From Granulosicoccus sp963833195 (GTDB lineage: Bacteria > Pseudomonadota > Gammaproteobacteria > Granulosicoccales > Granulosicoccaceae): DNA of 64,000 nt. The translations under genes were made by a program, and so were the position numbers. Positions 35,547-45,830 of the stretch are shown in pieces. The DNA lies in the NCBI GenBank assembly GCA_963833195.1, contig CAWHXF010000028.1:1488001-1552000 (forward strand). The letters run 5' to 3'. The notes below the pieces were generated by a model, which worked only from the letters and a program-made list of their open reading frames with translations, had not been told where the DNA came from and made no database searches. Positions within the stretch are counted from its first letter, which is position 1, and every line of letters starts with the position of its first letter.

Positions 35547-37311
35547 CTATCGGCCTGCCAGCCATGCGTTCACCGCACGCACGTCGCCGGCCCCCAAAGC
35601 GCCGGCGCGGCGCTGCAACTCCAGCGAGCCGACGATGTAGTCGTAGCGCGCGCCGGCGAGATCCGCTTCGGCGCGAAACTGATCGCGCAGCGCCCGCAGC
35701 ACGTCGGCGGAGGTGCGGATTCCGGCCCGAAAGCCCGCCTCGGTCGCCTCGGCGGCCCGCGTCGTGGACTCGAGCGCCTGCTCGAAGGCACTCGCCCTCG
35801 CGATCGAGGACAGCACCGCCCGGTAGGCCTCGCGCGTGCCGCGCACCGTCTCGCGCCGGACCTCGACCAGGTTCTGCGTGGCGGCCCGGGCATCGGCGCT
35901 CGCCCGCGCGATCAGGCCCGTGACGCGACCTCCGGACAGCAGCGGCACCGTGCCGGTCAGCGCCAGCGTGCCGATCTCGATATCCGGAATGGGGCCGTCC
36001 GAGTCTATCGACACCACGTTCGCGCCCAGCGTCACGATCGGCAGGCGCCGCGCGCGTTGCTGCCCGACCAGCACGTCGGCCGCCTCCGCCGTGCCGCGCG
36101 CGGCGATGAGCTGCGCGTTGCCCTCCAGCGCGAGCTCGACCCACGTGCGCGCGTCCGCCGGCTGCGGCGCGACCAGTCCGAAGGCCGGCCCCAGGCCGGC
36201 GAGCTCGACGCCGGCCGCGTCCGGATCCACCGCGCCCACGCCTTCGGCATCGGTGAACGTCGCGGCGCCCGTGCCGACGATCACCGCGAACGCGTCGCGC
36301 GCGTCCGCCAGCGCGTCCCGCGCCCCGATCAGCTGCGCCTGGGCGAGGTCGCGCCCCGCACGCGCCTCGACGACGTCGGTGATGGAGACCGTGCCGACCG
36401 CGTACTCCCGCTCCGCGCGGTTCAGCTGGCGCCGCGTGGCGTCGAGGTCCGAGCGCCGGAACTGCAGCTCGGCCTGCGCCCGGAGCACCGCGAAGTAGCG
36501 CCGCGCGACGCGCAGCACGAGCGTCTCGTGCGCGGCCACGAGCCGCGTCGCGGCGACGTCCTCGTCGATGCGCGCGCGACGGAGCGCAAGCCACGTCGGA
36601 CGATCGAAGATCGCCTGGTCGAGCGTCGCGGTCAGCGTCGTCTCGGTGTAGTCGCCGGCGATGAGCGTACCGGTTCCGCCCCCGAGCCCCCCCGGTGAGC
36701 CCGCGCCCGGCACGGCATCGAGCCCTCCGTCGTCCCCCGACCCGCTGTCCTCGAAGTCGGTGTTGCGCGCCGCCTCGGCGGTGAAGTTCGCCTGCGGCAG
36801 CAACCCCGCGCGCGCGACGGTCGTGCCCGCGCGCGCGGCCGCGAAACGCTCGCGTTCGAGCAGGAAGCTCGCGTCGAAGCGCTGCGCGCGCGACAGCGCG
36901 TCGAGCAGATCGAGCGTCGGGACCCTCCGCCCGCGCGGTCGCGCCGCCGAGCGAGGCGGGCACGGTCAGCTCCGTGCCGGGCTCGAGCGCGCTCGGGTCG
37001 TCGATGCCGTTCGCGCGCGCAAGCTCGCGCCAGTTCGCGGCGTCCCCGGTGAGCGTGCGCGCTATGCCGGCCAGGCTCTCCCCTTGCCGTACCGTGTAGG
37101 CCGACGTCGTGGCGGACACCCCGTCGCCCGCGTCGGCAGCGGAATCACCGTCCGCATCGTCCGTTTGCAGCCACAACGCCTCGTCCCCCGGCAACCGCGT
37201 CCCCGCGTCCGAGTACGAGTATCGCGGCCCGGAAACGCCGCAGCCCCCGAGCAGGGCGCCGGCGGCCAGCACGGCGCACAGCGTCGAACGCGGGCCTCGA
37301 TCGGTGTTCAA
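35547..37311 (-). CDS. TolC-family efflux lipoprotein with N-terminal LysM domain (one frameshift)
   Basis: Outer-membrane factor of the RND operon, about 587 residues. Its N-terminus is a lipoprotein signal (LAAGALLGGCG), then a LysM domain (YTVRQGESLAGIARTLTG, to about LEPGTELTVPAS, residues about 75-120), then the TolC helical domain starting VPTLDLLDALSRAQRFDAS. LysM binds peptidoglycan, so this protein may be tethered to the cell wall. The TTG start overlaps the RND stop. Near 36920 the frame changes, apparently by one extra base; removing it gives one continuous protein. The fusion itself is unusual. Confidence 0.78.
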
Positions 37312-40300
37312 GCGGCACTCGTCTCCGGGGTCGAATCTCGGCGCGGTTCGTCATCGGACTCGAGCGACGCCCGTCCGCCCGCGAGCCACGAGCTCGCGCG
37401 CGCGTACACCGAGGCCAGCGCCGGCACGAGCGCGATCATGACGACCGAGCCGAACAGGATGCCGATGCCGAGCGACACGGCCGTGGGCACGAGGAAGGCG
37501 GCCTGCACGCTCGTCTCGAGGATCAGCGGTGCGATGCCGAAGAACGTCGTCATCGTGGTCAGCGTCACCGGGCGGAAGCGCGTGACGGTCGCATCGACGA
37601 TCGCCTCGCGCGGGCTCTTGCCCTCGCGCTCGCCCGAGATGATGAAGTCGACGATCAGCAACGCATCGTTGACGATCACGCCCGCGAGACCGATCACGCC
37701 GAACATGCTCAGGAGGGTCAGGTTCAACCCGAGCGCGGCGTGGCCGAGCAGCGCGCCGACGAAGCCGAAGGGAATGATCGCCAGCACCACCAGTGGCCGC
37801 CCGTACGAGCCGAACGCGAGTGCCAGGATCGCGTAGATGGCGAACACCGCCAGCACGAAGTTCGTGGCGAGCGCCGGCCCGAACCGCTGCTGCTCTTCCT
37901 GTTCGCCGCCCACCGTCACGACGAGCCCGGGGTAGTCGCGCGTCAGCTCCGGCACCAGCTCCGACTGGATGCGCGACGTCTCGGCGCCGCCCGAGGTCAG
38001 CGCGGTGTCGACGTCGGCGGTGATCGTCGTGACGGTGCGCCCGTCCACGCGCACGATCTCGCTCGGCGCGGGCGCGAACTCGAGCTCCGCGACCGCGCGC
38101 AGCGGCACCGAGCCGGTGCCGTCCGGTCCGCTCACAGGCACGCGGTAGCGCTCCAGGTCGCCGATCGTGTCGCGCTCCTCGGGGGCGAGCCGCACGCGCA
38201 CCTCGACCTCCTCCCGGTCGCGCTGGATCTCGGTCACGCGCGCGCCGTAGAACGCGGCGCGCACCTCGCTCGCGATGGTCGCCTGATCGAGCCCGTAGGA
38301 GGCGGCCTCGGGGCGCGCGCGCACGCGGATCTCGCGCGCGGTACTGAACCGGTCGTCGCGCAGGTCGAACACCCCTTCGCGCGCGCCGAGCTCCTCGACG
38401 ATGCGCGCGACCGCATCGTTCGTCGTGGTCTCGCTGTCGGAGGCCACCTGCAGCACGATGGGTTCGCCGACACCGATGGTGCTGGCCGAGAAGGTGAGCT
38501 TCTTCGCGCCAGGGATCTCGCCGACGGCCTCGCGCCACGCGTTCGCGAAGGCCTGCGTCGAGACCGCGCGCGTCTCGGCATCGGCGAGCCGCGCCTCCAC
38601 CGTCGCGAGGTTCGCGGCCGAGCTGCCTTCGCCGGTCGCCGCGAATCCGACCGTCACGAGCGTCTCCCGCAGCAGCCCCTCGGCCGAGCCCTCGCCACCT
38701 TCGTCGCCGGCGGCCGCTTCGGCCGCCCGGCTCGCCGCCGCGGCGATCTGCTCGGCACGCCGCGCGGTCGCCTCGGCCGTCGCGCCGTCGGGCAGCTCCA
38801 GCGAGGCGACGGCGTAGTTGCCCTCGATCTCGGGGAAGAACACGAAGCGCACGACGCCCGCGCCGAGCAGCCCGAACGAGGCGATCGAGATGGCGAGCGC
38901 GACCGACAGCACGAGCCCCGGGCGGCGCACCGAGAAGTCCACCGCGTCCCGGAGCTTGCCCTCGGAGAAGCGCTCGAACGCGCCCCCGACCTTGTCGCGC
39001 AGCGGCTCGGTGAAGCGGCGCGGCGACCACTTGCGCGGCTTGCCCGGCTGGATGCGCGACAGGTGGTGCGGCAGGATGAGCAGGGACTCGACGAGCGAGA
39101 CCAGCAGGACCAGGATCACGACGATGGCGATGTCCGCGATGAACGCGCCCGAGGAGCCTGGCAGGAAGATCAGCGGCAGGAAGGCGGCGATGGTGGTCAG
39201 CGACGAGAACACGGTCGGCTTCCACACGCGCATGACGGCCTGCTTCGTCGCCTCGACGGGATCGTCGGTGCGTCGCTGCTGCGCGTACGACGCCTCGCCG
39301 ACGACGATCGCATCGTCGACGATCATCCCGAGCGCCAGGATGAAGCCGAACAGGGAGAGCTGGTTGATCGTCACGCCGAGCGGCTGCATGACCGCGAACG
39401 TGCCCACGAACGCGACGACCACGCCGAAGGCGACCCAGGCCGCCACGCGCAGGTCGAGAAACAGCAGCAGGATGCCGACGATCAGCGCGACGCCCAGCGC
39501 GCCGTTCTCGGCCAGCAGCCGTATGCGACCGCGCAGGGATTCGGCCTCGTCGCGCCACAGCACGGCCTCGACGCCGTCCGGCACGGCCCCCGACAGGGTC
39601 TCGTCGACGTAGCCGCTCACGGCGTCGACGAGGTTCAGCACCTGCTCGTCGCCGACCCGGTAGACCGACACCAGCACCGCCGGCACGTCGCCGTAGCGCG
39701 CGACGCGCGTGTCGTCCTCGAGCACCTCGCGCACCTCGGCGACATCGCCGACGAGAACGCGCGCCCCACCCTCGCCGACCAGCAGCGGCTTGTCACGGTA
39801 GACGCCCGCGCTCTCGCCCTCGCCGACCGCGCGCAGCAGGATCCGCTCCTCGCTCGTCTCGATGCGGCCGCCGGACAGATCCAGGCTCTCGCCCTCGATG
39901 ATGCTAGCCACCTGCGACAGACCGAGCCCGTAGGCCTCGAGCGCGTCGCGACTGAACTCGATGTCGATGCGGTCGGCGGCGATGCCCGAGATCTCGACCT
40001 GCGAGACGCCCGGCAGGTCCAGCAGGTCCGAACGGGCGCTCTCGGCGAGCGTCTTCAGCGAGCGCCGGTCGATATCCCCCGCGATGGCGATCTGCGCGGC
40101 GAGCTCGTCGGGTTCCACCTCGATCACGCGCGGACGCTCCGCGCGCTCCGGGAACACGGTGATGCGCTCGACCTCGGTCTCGACGTCGTCCAGGACCTCG
40201 CGCACGTCGACCCCGCGCACCGTGTCGATCGTGACGACACCGGTGCCGAGCGAGGCCGTGCCGCGCACGCGGCGCACGCCCTCGAGCCCCTCCACGCCGT

Positions 40301-40508
40301 TCTCGATCGGCTCGACGATGGCGGTGAGCACCTCCTGCGGCGTGGCGCCCGGCAGCACGACCGTGACCTGCACCGTGCCCGTCGCGATCTCCGGGAACTG
40401 CTTGACGGTGATGGTGAACATCGCGAGGCCGCCCGAGAGCAGCAGCGCGACCATCAGGAGGTTCGGTGCGACGCGGTTGCCCAGAAACCAGCGGATGATC
40501 CCGCTCAC
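37308..40508 (-). CDS. RND efflux transporter
   Basis: Inner-membrane proton-driven efflux pump of 1066 residues, starting at GTG (VSGIIRWFLGNRVAPNLLMV). It has the expected 12 transmembrane helices and two large periplasmic loops. The proton-relay pair is visible as DD in LGMIVDDAIVVGEAS, and the second half has FGVIGLAGVIVNDALLIVDF. It belongs to a HAE1/AcrB-like type whose substrates are typically hydrophobic or amphiphilic drugs. Genes on both sides (adaptor and outer-membrane factor) overlap it by 4 bp each, so a tripartite pump is made from one transcript. Substrate unknown. Confidence 0.92.
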   Translation of the reverse strand: MSGIIRWFLGNRVAPNLLMVALLLSGGLAMFTITVKQFPEIATGTVQVTVVLPGATPQEVLTAIVEPIENGVEGLEGVRRVRGTASLGTGVVTIDTVRGVDVREVLDDVETEVERITVFPERAERPRVIEVEPDELAAQIAIAGDIDRRSLKTLAESARSDLLDLPGVSQVEISGIAADRIDIEFSRDALEAYGLGLSQVASIIEGESLDLSGGRIETSEERILLRAVGEGESAGVYRDKPLLVGEGGARVLVGDVAEVREVLEDDTRVARYGDVPAVLVSVYRVGDEQVLNLVDAVSGYVDETLSGAVPDGVEAVLWRDEAESLRGRIRLLAENGALGVALIVGILLLFLDLRVAAWVAFGVVVAFVGTFAVMQPLGVTINQLSLFGFILALGMIVDDAIVVGEASYAQQRRTDDPVEATKQAVMRVWKPTVFSSLTTIAAFLPLIFLPGSSGAFIADIAIVVILVLLVSLVESLLILPHHLSRIQPGKPRKWSPRRFTEPLRDKVGGAFERFSEGKLRDAVDFSVRRPGLVLSVALAISIASFGLLGAGVVRFVFFPEIEGNYAVASLELPDGATAEATARRAEQIAAAASRAAEAAAGDEGGEGSAEGLLRETLVTVGFAATGEGSSAANLATVEARLADAETRAVSTQAFANAWREAVGEIPGAKKLTFSASTIGVGEPIVLQVASDSETTTNDAVARIVEELGAREGVFDLRDDRFSTAREIRVRARPEAASYGLDQATIASEVRAAFYGARVTEIQRDREEVEVRVRLAPEERDTIGDLERYRVPVSGPDGTGSVPLRAVAELEFAPAPSEIVRVDGRTVTTITADVDTALTSGGAETSRIQSELVPELTRDYPGLVVTVGGEQEEQQRFGPALATNFVLAVFAIYAILALAFGSYGRPLVVLAIIPFGFVGALLGHAALGLNLTLLSMFGVIGLAGVIVNDALLIVDFIISGEREGKSPREAIVDATVTRFRPVTLTTMTTFFGIAPLILETSVQAAFLVPTAVSLGIGILFGSVVMIALVPALASVYARASSWLAGGRASLESDDEPRRDSTPETSAA

Positions 40509-41769
40509 GAACGCCCCGGGTTCCGGGGGACTTGCGCGGCGGGACCCGAAGACTCCCCTTCGCGCTCCGAGGCTAGGCGTACCTCGAGCCCCTCCACCGC
40601 CGCCGCCACGTCCGTCACGAGCACCCGGTCCCCATCGGCGAGCATGCCGCCCATCACCTGCACGGTGTCGCCATCGCGCAGCACGATCTCGGGATCGGCG
40701 GCGCGCAGTTGCCCGTCGCGCACGAGCCACAACCGGTCCGCGCCCTTCAGCGCGCGCGCGGGCACCTCGAACAACGGCGGCCCGCCCGACGGCACCGGCA
40801 CGACGACCTCCACCAGCTCGCCGACCCGCAGTGCGCGGTCCCCGAACGGGTCCTGCACATCGACGACGAGCCCGAGCGTGCGCGCCACCGGGTCCAGCAC
40901 CGGGTCCACGGCCGCGATGGCGCCGGTCGCGATCAGCCGGCGCGGCGGGTCCACCGGGAACACGTCGACGGGACGCCCCACGAGGGCCGCGTCCGGTCCG
41001 AGCAGGGCGCGCTGGCGCGGCAGCAACCCGACGCGGATCTCGGCCCGCGCCGCCATGACGAGCTCGCCGACGCTCGTGCCCGGCCCCACGATCTGCCCGA
41101 GCGACACGTCGCGCGCGGTCACGATCGCGTCGTAGGGCGCACGGATGGTGGTGTCCTCGCGCGCGATGCGTGCAAGCTCGACCTCGCTCTCGGCGAGCGC
41201 GACCTCGGCCTCGGCGGACGCGAGCGTCGCCTCGACCTCGTCGAGGCGCTGGTCCACGGCGAAGCCCTCGTCCTCGAGCTGACGCTGGCGACCGGCGTTC
41301 GCGCGCGCCGTCTCGCGCTGCGCGCGCGCGCCCTCGAGCCGCGCCTCGGCGGCGGCGAGCTCCGCCTCGAATCGGTCCGGATCGAGCTCGACCACGACGT
41401 CGTCCGCCGCTAGCCGTCGCCCCACGCGGAAGTCGTCGGCCACGCGCGCAACCCGCCCCTCGACCTCGGCCGACAGCACGAGCCGCGCGGCCGGGCGCAC
41501 GAAACCGGTCTGCGCGATGGTCAGCCGCTCGACCGCGCGCACCGTTCCGGTCTCGACCAGCGGGCCCTGCGGGCCCGGGTCGCGCGGCTCGGGTCCTCGG
41601 CGATCCAGCCGACGGCGAAGTAGCCGAGCACGCCGAGCCCGATGATGCCGGCGCAGACGCCGGCCGCGAGCCAGCGCCTGCCACTGCCGCCGCTTCGGCC
41701 GCCGCCGTCTTCCTCATCGTCGTCGCCGTCGTGGGCCGCCTCGTGCGTGTCGGATTCTCGGCTCATCAT
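40505..41769 (-). CDS. RND adaptor (HlyD/AcrA family; one frameshift)
   Basis: Periplasmic adaptor of about 420 residues for the RND pump. The N-terminus (MMSRESDTHEAAHDGDDD) is acidic, followed by one transmembrane anchor (about residues 35-55, GVCAGIIGLGVLGYFAV). Then come the lipoyl/barrel halves (SAEVEGRVARVADDFRVGR; TTIRAPYDAIVTARDVSLGQ) around a coiled-coil hairpin (about 120-185). The frame changes near 41595; adding one base joins the membrane segment to the rest (EPRDPGPQGPLVETG). It is first in the operon; a short gap of about 100 bp separates it from the AraC gene. Confidence 0.85.
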
Positions 41770-41870
41770 CGGCAGCTACAGGGTATTGGCAGTCGTACGT
41801 TTGCCGGCGATGCGGCGGCGACGATCCGCAAAATCGCCAACGCCCTGCTACGGCCGTGCCAACGTCGTGC

Positions 41871-42719
41871 TTACTGAAAGGTCGCGACGGGCCCCGGTCG
41901 GGGCCTGCCGCGGATCGCGCGCGCGCCGCGCTCCGCATCTCGCAACGCGCTCGGCGAACAGCCGTGCTCGGCCCCGAACGAGCGTGCAAGGTGCGCGTGC
42001 GACGCGAAACCGCACGCCAGAGCGATCTCCACGAGAGGAGCGTCGGACGTGCGCAGCATGGCCCGCGCGCGCTCCAGCCGGCGCTCCATGACGTAGCGGT
42101 GCGGCGTGCAATCGACGGCCCGTCGGAACGCGCGCGCGAAGTGATCCGGCGACAGCTCGACCGCCGCCGCGAGCTCTCCGACGGGCAGCGCGCGCGACAG
42201 CTCCGCCTCGACAAGCTCCAGCGTGCGCCGCAGCCGCCGGGCGTCCAGCGCGCCAGGTTCCGCGCACGCGGTCGGCGAGGCGCACCCGCCAAGGACCAGC
42301 AGCCGATCCAGTGCGCGCGGACGCTCTTCCCGCGGACCGAGGCCGAGCAACCAGCGCCGCAGCTCGCGCACGACGGGACGAACCCCCTGCACGGTCGCGT
42401 CGCTGAACGGCTCGGCGTACGGAAGGCCCGGCACGCCTTCGATCTGAAGATACTCCCCGCCCACCTCGGAGCTCGAGTAAACGTCGCAACCCGGCGGCAA
42501 CCACGCGAGCGAGTACGGTCGCGTGAAGAAGGGTCTCACGCGGTCGCTCGCGATGGCGTCCACACCGTACTGCATGCCGATCGCCACGCCCAGGCTCGGT
42601 CGCTCGGTGACGCGCCGGACCTCGTAGGGCAGTGCGGGCAGCAGCGTGACGGCGAGCCCGTCCACGGTGCGCGACATCGCGCCGGTTTCGGACAAGCCCG
42701 CGTCGCCCGCCACCTGCAT
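41871..42719 (-). CDS. AraC-family transcription regulator
   Basis: A regulator of 282 residues with a C-terminal double helix-turn-helix AraC domain (ELSPDHFARAFRRAVDCTPH, RRLERARAMLRTSDAPLVEI, CGFASHAHLARSFGAEHG). The N-terminal ligand part is of an unassigned type. The ATG at 42719 is supported by a strong GGGGAGG 8 bases upstream (42728-42734); an internal ATG at 42677 lacks one. It is divergent from the dehydratase gene with only 30 bp between starts, so promoters must overlap the coding regions. It may control that enzyme or the efflux operon downstream. Confidence 0.85.
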   Translation of the reverse strand: MQVAGDAGLSETGAMSRTVDGLAVTLLPALPYEVRRVTERPSLGVAIGMQYGVDAIASDRVRPFFTRPYSLAWLPPGCDVYSSSEVGGEYLQIEGVPGLPYAEPFSDATVQGVRPVVRELRRWLLGLGPREERPRALDRLLVLGGCASPTACAEPGALDARRLRRTLELVEAELSRALPVGELAAAVELSPDHFARAFRRAVDCTPHRYVMERRLERARAMLRTSDAPLVEIALACGFASHAHLARSFGAEHGCSPSALRDAERGARAIRGRPRPGPVATFQ

Positions 42720-42749
42720 GCTCTTCGCCTCCCCTTGCCGACAACGCCC

Positions 42750-43724
42750 ATGACACCGTTCACCCTGCAGGAGCTGGAAGCCGCCGCCGCTCTCGTGCAC
42801 GCGAGCATGCCCCCGACGCCGCAATACCGCTGGCCCCTGCTCGAGAGCGTCACCGGCACCGAGACCTGGGTCAAGCACGAGAACCACACGCCCACCGGCG
42901 CGTTCAAGATCCGCGGTGGCCTCACGTTCATCGACGCACTGCGCCGGCGCGAGCCGGAGGCCCGCGGCATCGTCACCGCCACGCGCGGCAACCACGGTCA
43001 GAGCCAGGCCCGCGCCGCGCGCGTCGCCGGGCTCGAGGCCGTCATCGTCGTGCCGCACGGCAACTCGGTCGAAAAGAACGCCGCCATGCGCGCGTTCGGT
43101 GCCGAGCTCATCGAGCACGGTGCCGACTTCGACGAGGCCGCCGCGGAGGCCCAACGGCTGGCCGAATCGCGCTCGCTGGTACGCGTGCCCTCGTTCCACC
43201 ACGACCTCGTCGCGGGCGTCGCGAGCTATGCATTGGAGTTCTTCCATGCGGTACCGGACCTGCATGCCGTGTACGTGCCGATCGGGTGCGGCTCGGGCAT
43301 CTGCGCGTTGATCGCCGCGCGCGACGCGCTCGGCCTCGACACGCGCATCGTCGGCGTGGTCTCGACCGAAGCGGACGCGGCGCGCCGCGCGTTCGAGTCC
43401 GGCACGCCCTGCAGCACCGACACCGCGCGCACGTTCGCCGACGGCATGGCGGTGCGCGTGGTGGTGCCGGAGGCGTTCGAGGTCTACTCGCGCGGCGCCG
43501 AGCGCATCGTGTCGGTCACCGACGACGAGGTGGCCGAGGCCATGCGGCAGTACTTCTCGTGCACGCACAACGTCGCCGAGGGTGCGGGCGCGGCGCCGCT
43601 GGCGGCGCTGCTGCAGGAGCGCGAAGCGATGGTGGGCAAGCGCGTCGGGGTGATCCTGTGCGGGGGGAACGTGGATACGGACGTGTTCGCCAGGGTGCTT
43701 CGGGGCGAGACGCCGGAGATCTGA
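42750..43724 (+). CDS. Threonine/serine dehydratase-like PLP enzyme
   Basis: Fold-type II PLP enzyme of 324 residues. The cofactor lysine is in PTGAFKIRGG (about residue 53), the phosphate-binding glycine loop is GCGSGICAL (about 180), and TRGNHGQS holds the Asn-His segment. The nearest relatives are threonine dehydratases, which deaminate threonine or serine to the keto acid; related family members act on hydroxy-aspartate or hydroxyectoine-derived amino acids. It is divergent from an AraC gene 30 bp away, which may respond to its substrate. Confidence 0.82.
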   Translation: MTPFTLQELEAAAALVHASMPPTPQYRWPLLESVTGTETWVKHENHTPTGAFKIRGGLTFIDALRRREPEARGIVTATRGNHGQSQARAARVAGLEAVIVVPHGNSVEKNAAMRAFGAELIEHGADFDEAAAEAQRLAESRSLVRVPSFHHDLVAGVASYALEFFHAVPDLHAVYVPIGCGSGICALIAARDALGLDTRIVGVVSTEADAARRAFESGTPCSTDTARTFADGMAVRVVVPEAFEVYSRGAERIVSVTDDEVAEAMRQYFSCTHNVAEGAGAAPLAALLQEREAMVGKRVGVILCGGNVDTDVFARVLRGETPEI

Positions 43725-43801
43725 CGCTCGCTTGGGTTCGCGTCTCGCATCGGGCGTATCCTTCACATCCGGCCCGAGCCCCTCACACGCAACTCCTCGC
43801 A

Positions 43802-44371
43802 ATGAACGCCTCAGCGGAGACCTTCCGGCGGCACAAGCTGACCGTCGCCGAGTATCGCGCCATGGGCGAGCACGGCATTCTCGCGCCGGACGCGCGCACC
43901 GAGCTGATCGACGGAGAGATCATCGAGATGAACCCGATCGGAATCACGCACGCCGGGCTGGTGAATCAGCTGAACAGGCTACTCGGCCGAGCTGTCGGAG
44001 ACGATGCGATCCTCCACGTACAAAACCCGATCGAGTTGCCCGAGCACTCGATGCCGCAAGCGGATCTCGCTCTGCTACGCCCACGCACGGACTTCTACAA
44101 GCGCCTGCAACCGACGGCGGACGATACGCTGCTGGCCGTCGAGGTCGCCGACACGTCGCTGCGCTACGACCGGGAAGTCAAGCTGCCCCTCTACGCGGCG
44201 TACGGCATCCCCGTAGCGTGGCTGGTCGATGTGAACGCCGCCCGGCTGATCGTCCACGGCGAACCGGGTCCCGGCGGCTACGCATCCGCCGCCGAGCCCG
44301 CGCGCATGGAGGCCGTCGCGGTCCCGGGACTGCCCGAGGTGGTCGTCGATCTGTCGGCGCTATTCGACTGA
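43802..44371 (+). CDS. Uma2-family (DUF820) endonuclease-like protein
   Basis: A 189-residue protein of the Uma2/DUF820 restriction-endonuclease-like fold. Family features: LTVAEYRAMGEHGILAPDAR, ELIDGEIIEMNPIG, PQADLALLRPR with the catalytic Asp, LAVEVADTSLRYDREVK with the Glu and Lys, and YGIPVAWLVDV. Members are common and multi-copy in some bacteria; their function is not clear. It follows the dehydratase by about 77 bp, with no strong sign of a shared operon. Confidence 0.83.
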   Translation: MNASAETFRRHKLTVAEYRAMGEHGILAPDARTELIDGEIIEMNPIGITHAGLVNQLNRLLGRAVGDDAILHVQNPIELPEHSMPQADLALLRPRTDFYKRLQPTADDTLLAVEVADTSLRYDREVKLPLYAAYGIPVAWLVDVNAARLIVHGEPGPGGYASAAEPARMEAVAVPGLPEVVVDLSALFD

Positions 44372-44414
44372 TTCGGTCGGACCTCGCCGGCCGGGCAGCG
44401 CGCGATGCCCCACC

Positions 44415-44426
44415 CAACACGTGTTG
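44415..44426. repeat. 12-bp perfect palindrome CAACACGTGTTG
   Basis: Lies between the Uma2 stop and the convergent DUF222 gene end. It is short and could occur by chance; no regulatory role is visible. Confidence 0.3.
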
Positions 44427-44440
44427 AGTGAAACGACGCT

Positions 44441-45641
44441 TCAGGGCGCGCTCCCGTCTCCGCAACTGGTCGCGTTTAGAGACGATCCGCTGCGTCGGGT
44501 AGCGCAAGCGCATTCTCCCGAGACTCCCGCGGCCGTCGCCTCGTCCGGCCGCGCACGCCTGATGCGCACGCGGACCCGATGCATGCCCACCCGGTGGGCG
44601 ATCGCCTTCGTGCGCGCCGATGCGCCTTCGAGCAGGTACCAATCGGCGGCATCGGCGGCATCGGCGCGAAACAGCCGATCTTCCATCGCCTGCAACGCGC
44701 CAATCGCGTTCGCGGCCATGTCCGGCGGCAACACGAAGCGGAGCGCCACGCTACCGTCGGCAAGCTCGTGCCAACCGCCCGTGCGGCCGAGGAAGCGTTG
44801 CCGGTCCGCAGCGATCTCGTCGTCCACGTCGGCGGGCGCGCGTCCGGTACGCAGCCCCTCGCAACTGCGTGCCACCTCCGCCGCCGTCGCTTCGAGAGCC
44901 ATCGCGCAGAGCGCGATCTCGTTGTCCTCGTTCACGACCCGCGCCAGCGCCCGGATCTTGGACCAGCCGAGGCGTCCGAGCCGGTACAGCTTCGCGAGCG
45001 TCGGCCGATCGCGCAGCGCGCGCGACGCGCAGCTTCTCCCAAGCAAGGCCGGTACAGATGCCGAGCTCGGAGTTCATCCAGGCGGCGCAATGCTTCGCGC
45101 CGGTCGATCTCCAGCCCTTCGCCTCGTCGAACCGCAGCAGCAACTCGAGCATCTCGGCGTGCGCGCCCTCGGTGCGACGGGACGCATCGCGCAGGCGTCG
45201 ATCGAGAGACTTCAGCTCGGACGAGGAGAGCTCGGCCTGAGCCGTGCTGGACGCGGCGTGATGCGTTTCCTCTACGTGCGCGTGCGCCCGTCCAGCCGCT
45301 CGTTCGGCAGCACGCTCGCTCTGCTGGCCGGAGACTTGCTCGAGCTCCTCTTCGGGGGACCAGCATCCGGACAACGGCCCCGGCGCCGCACGGTCCGCTC
45401 GCACCGAATCCGCCCGACCGTCACGAGCGCCGCCGGCGGCGCGCAGCAGGGCGAGCATTGCCGTGTCGAGCTCGGATGATTCGCTTCCCGCCCCGCCCTT
45501 TCGCGATGTGGCGGAGCAAGGAGTTGCCCACCGTTCGGCCAAGGCCGTCTCGAACGCCACGCGGAGGGCCTCGTTTCGTTCGCGCTCTTCGCGCCTGAAC
45601 GCGGACTCCCCGTCGCTACCTTCGATTCCACGCTTTGTCAC
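44441..45641 (-). CDS. DUF222-type protein without its HNH domain (one frameshift)
   Basis: About 400 residues resembling DUF222 (13E12-like) proteins: ELSSSELKSLDRRLRDASRR, MLELLLRFDEAKGWRSTGAK, WEKLRVARALRDRPTLAKLY, LGRLGWSKIRALARV, and the VLPPDMAANAIGALQAME segment. These proteins normally end in an HNH nuclease domain; here translation ends after about 50 residues of low-complexity sequence, so the nuclease is absent. The GTG at 45641 has a perfect AGGAGG 8 bases upstream (45650-45655), preferable to the TTG at 45710. The frame changes near 45020 (one extra base). It has a good promoter at 45728-45756. Confidence 0.65.
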
Positions 45642-45727
45642 GGCAGCCGCCTCCTGGCGATGTTCGACACGTGGCAGGTTATTCGATCGGTAGCGACGGA
45701 ACAGTGACAAGGCTCGTCAAGCTGTGT

Positions 45728-45756
45728 TTATTATCAGCAATAGATCGCGCCTTCAA
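45728..45756 (-). promoter_or_regulatory. Sigma-70-like promoter for the DUF222 gene
   Basis: On the minus strand, -35 TTGAAG (45751-45756), a 17-bp spacer, and -10 TAATAA (45728-45733) preceded by TGA, an extended -10. It is a near-consensus promoter in an AT-rich patch, giving a leader of about 80 bases to the GTG at 45641. Confidence 0.65.
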
Positions 45757-45830
45757 CGCATCTCGTATCCCGCGGTCTCATCCGACGCTCTTGTCCGTGA
45801 AGCGCGCTTCGCCGAGCGGAAAGAGTCGGG

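Noticed and set aside
37740..41135. An 1131-codon open frame opposite the RND transporter.
   Set aside because: Shadow of the RND and adaptor genes; the composition is abnormal (Arg/His/Asp-rich) and no domains are visible.
37308..41717. The RND frame extending upstream as one giant 1469-codon gene.
   Set aside because: The extra 400 codons are out-of-frame adaptor sequence; the GTG at 40508 overlapping the adaptor stop is the real start.
41871..43802. A long minus-strand frame covering the dehydratase gene and AraC gene as one protein.
   Set aside because: Only the part below 42719 has AraC family sequence; the rest is a shadow of the dehydratase.
44415..44426. CAACACGTGTTG as a regulatory operator.
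   Set aside because: It lies between convergent gene ends and is short enough to be chance.
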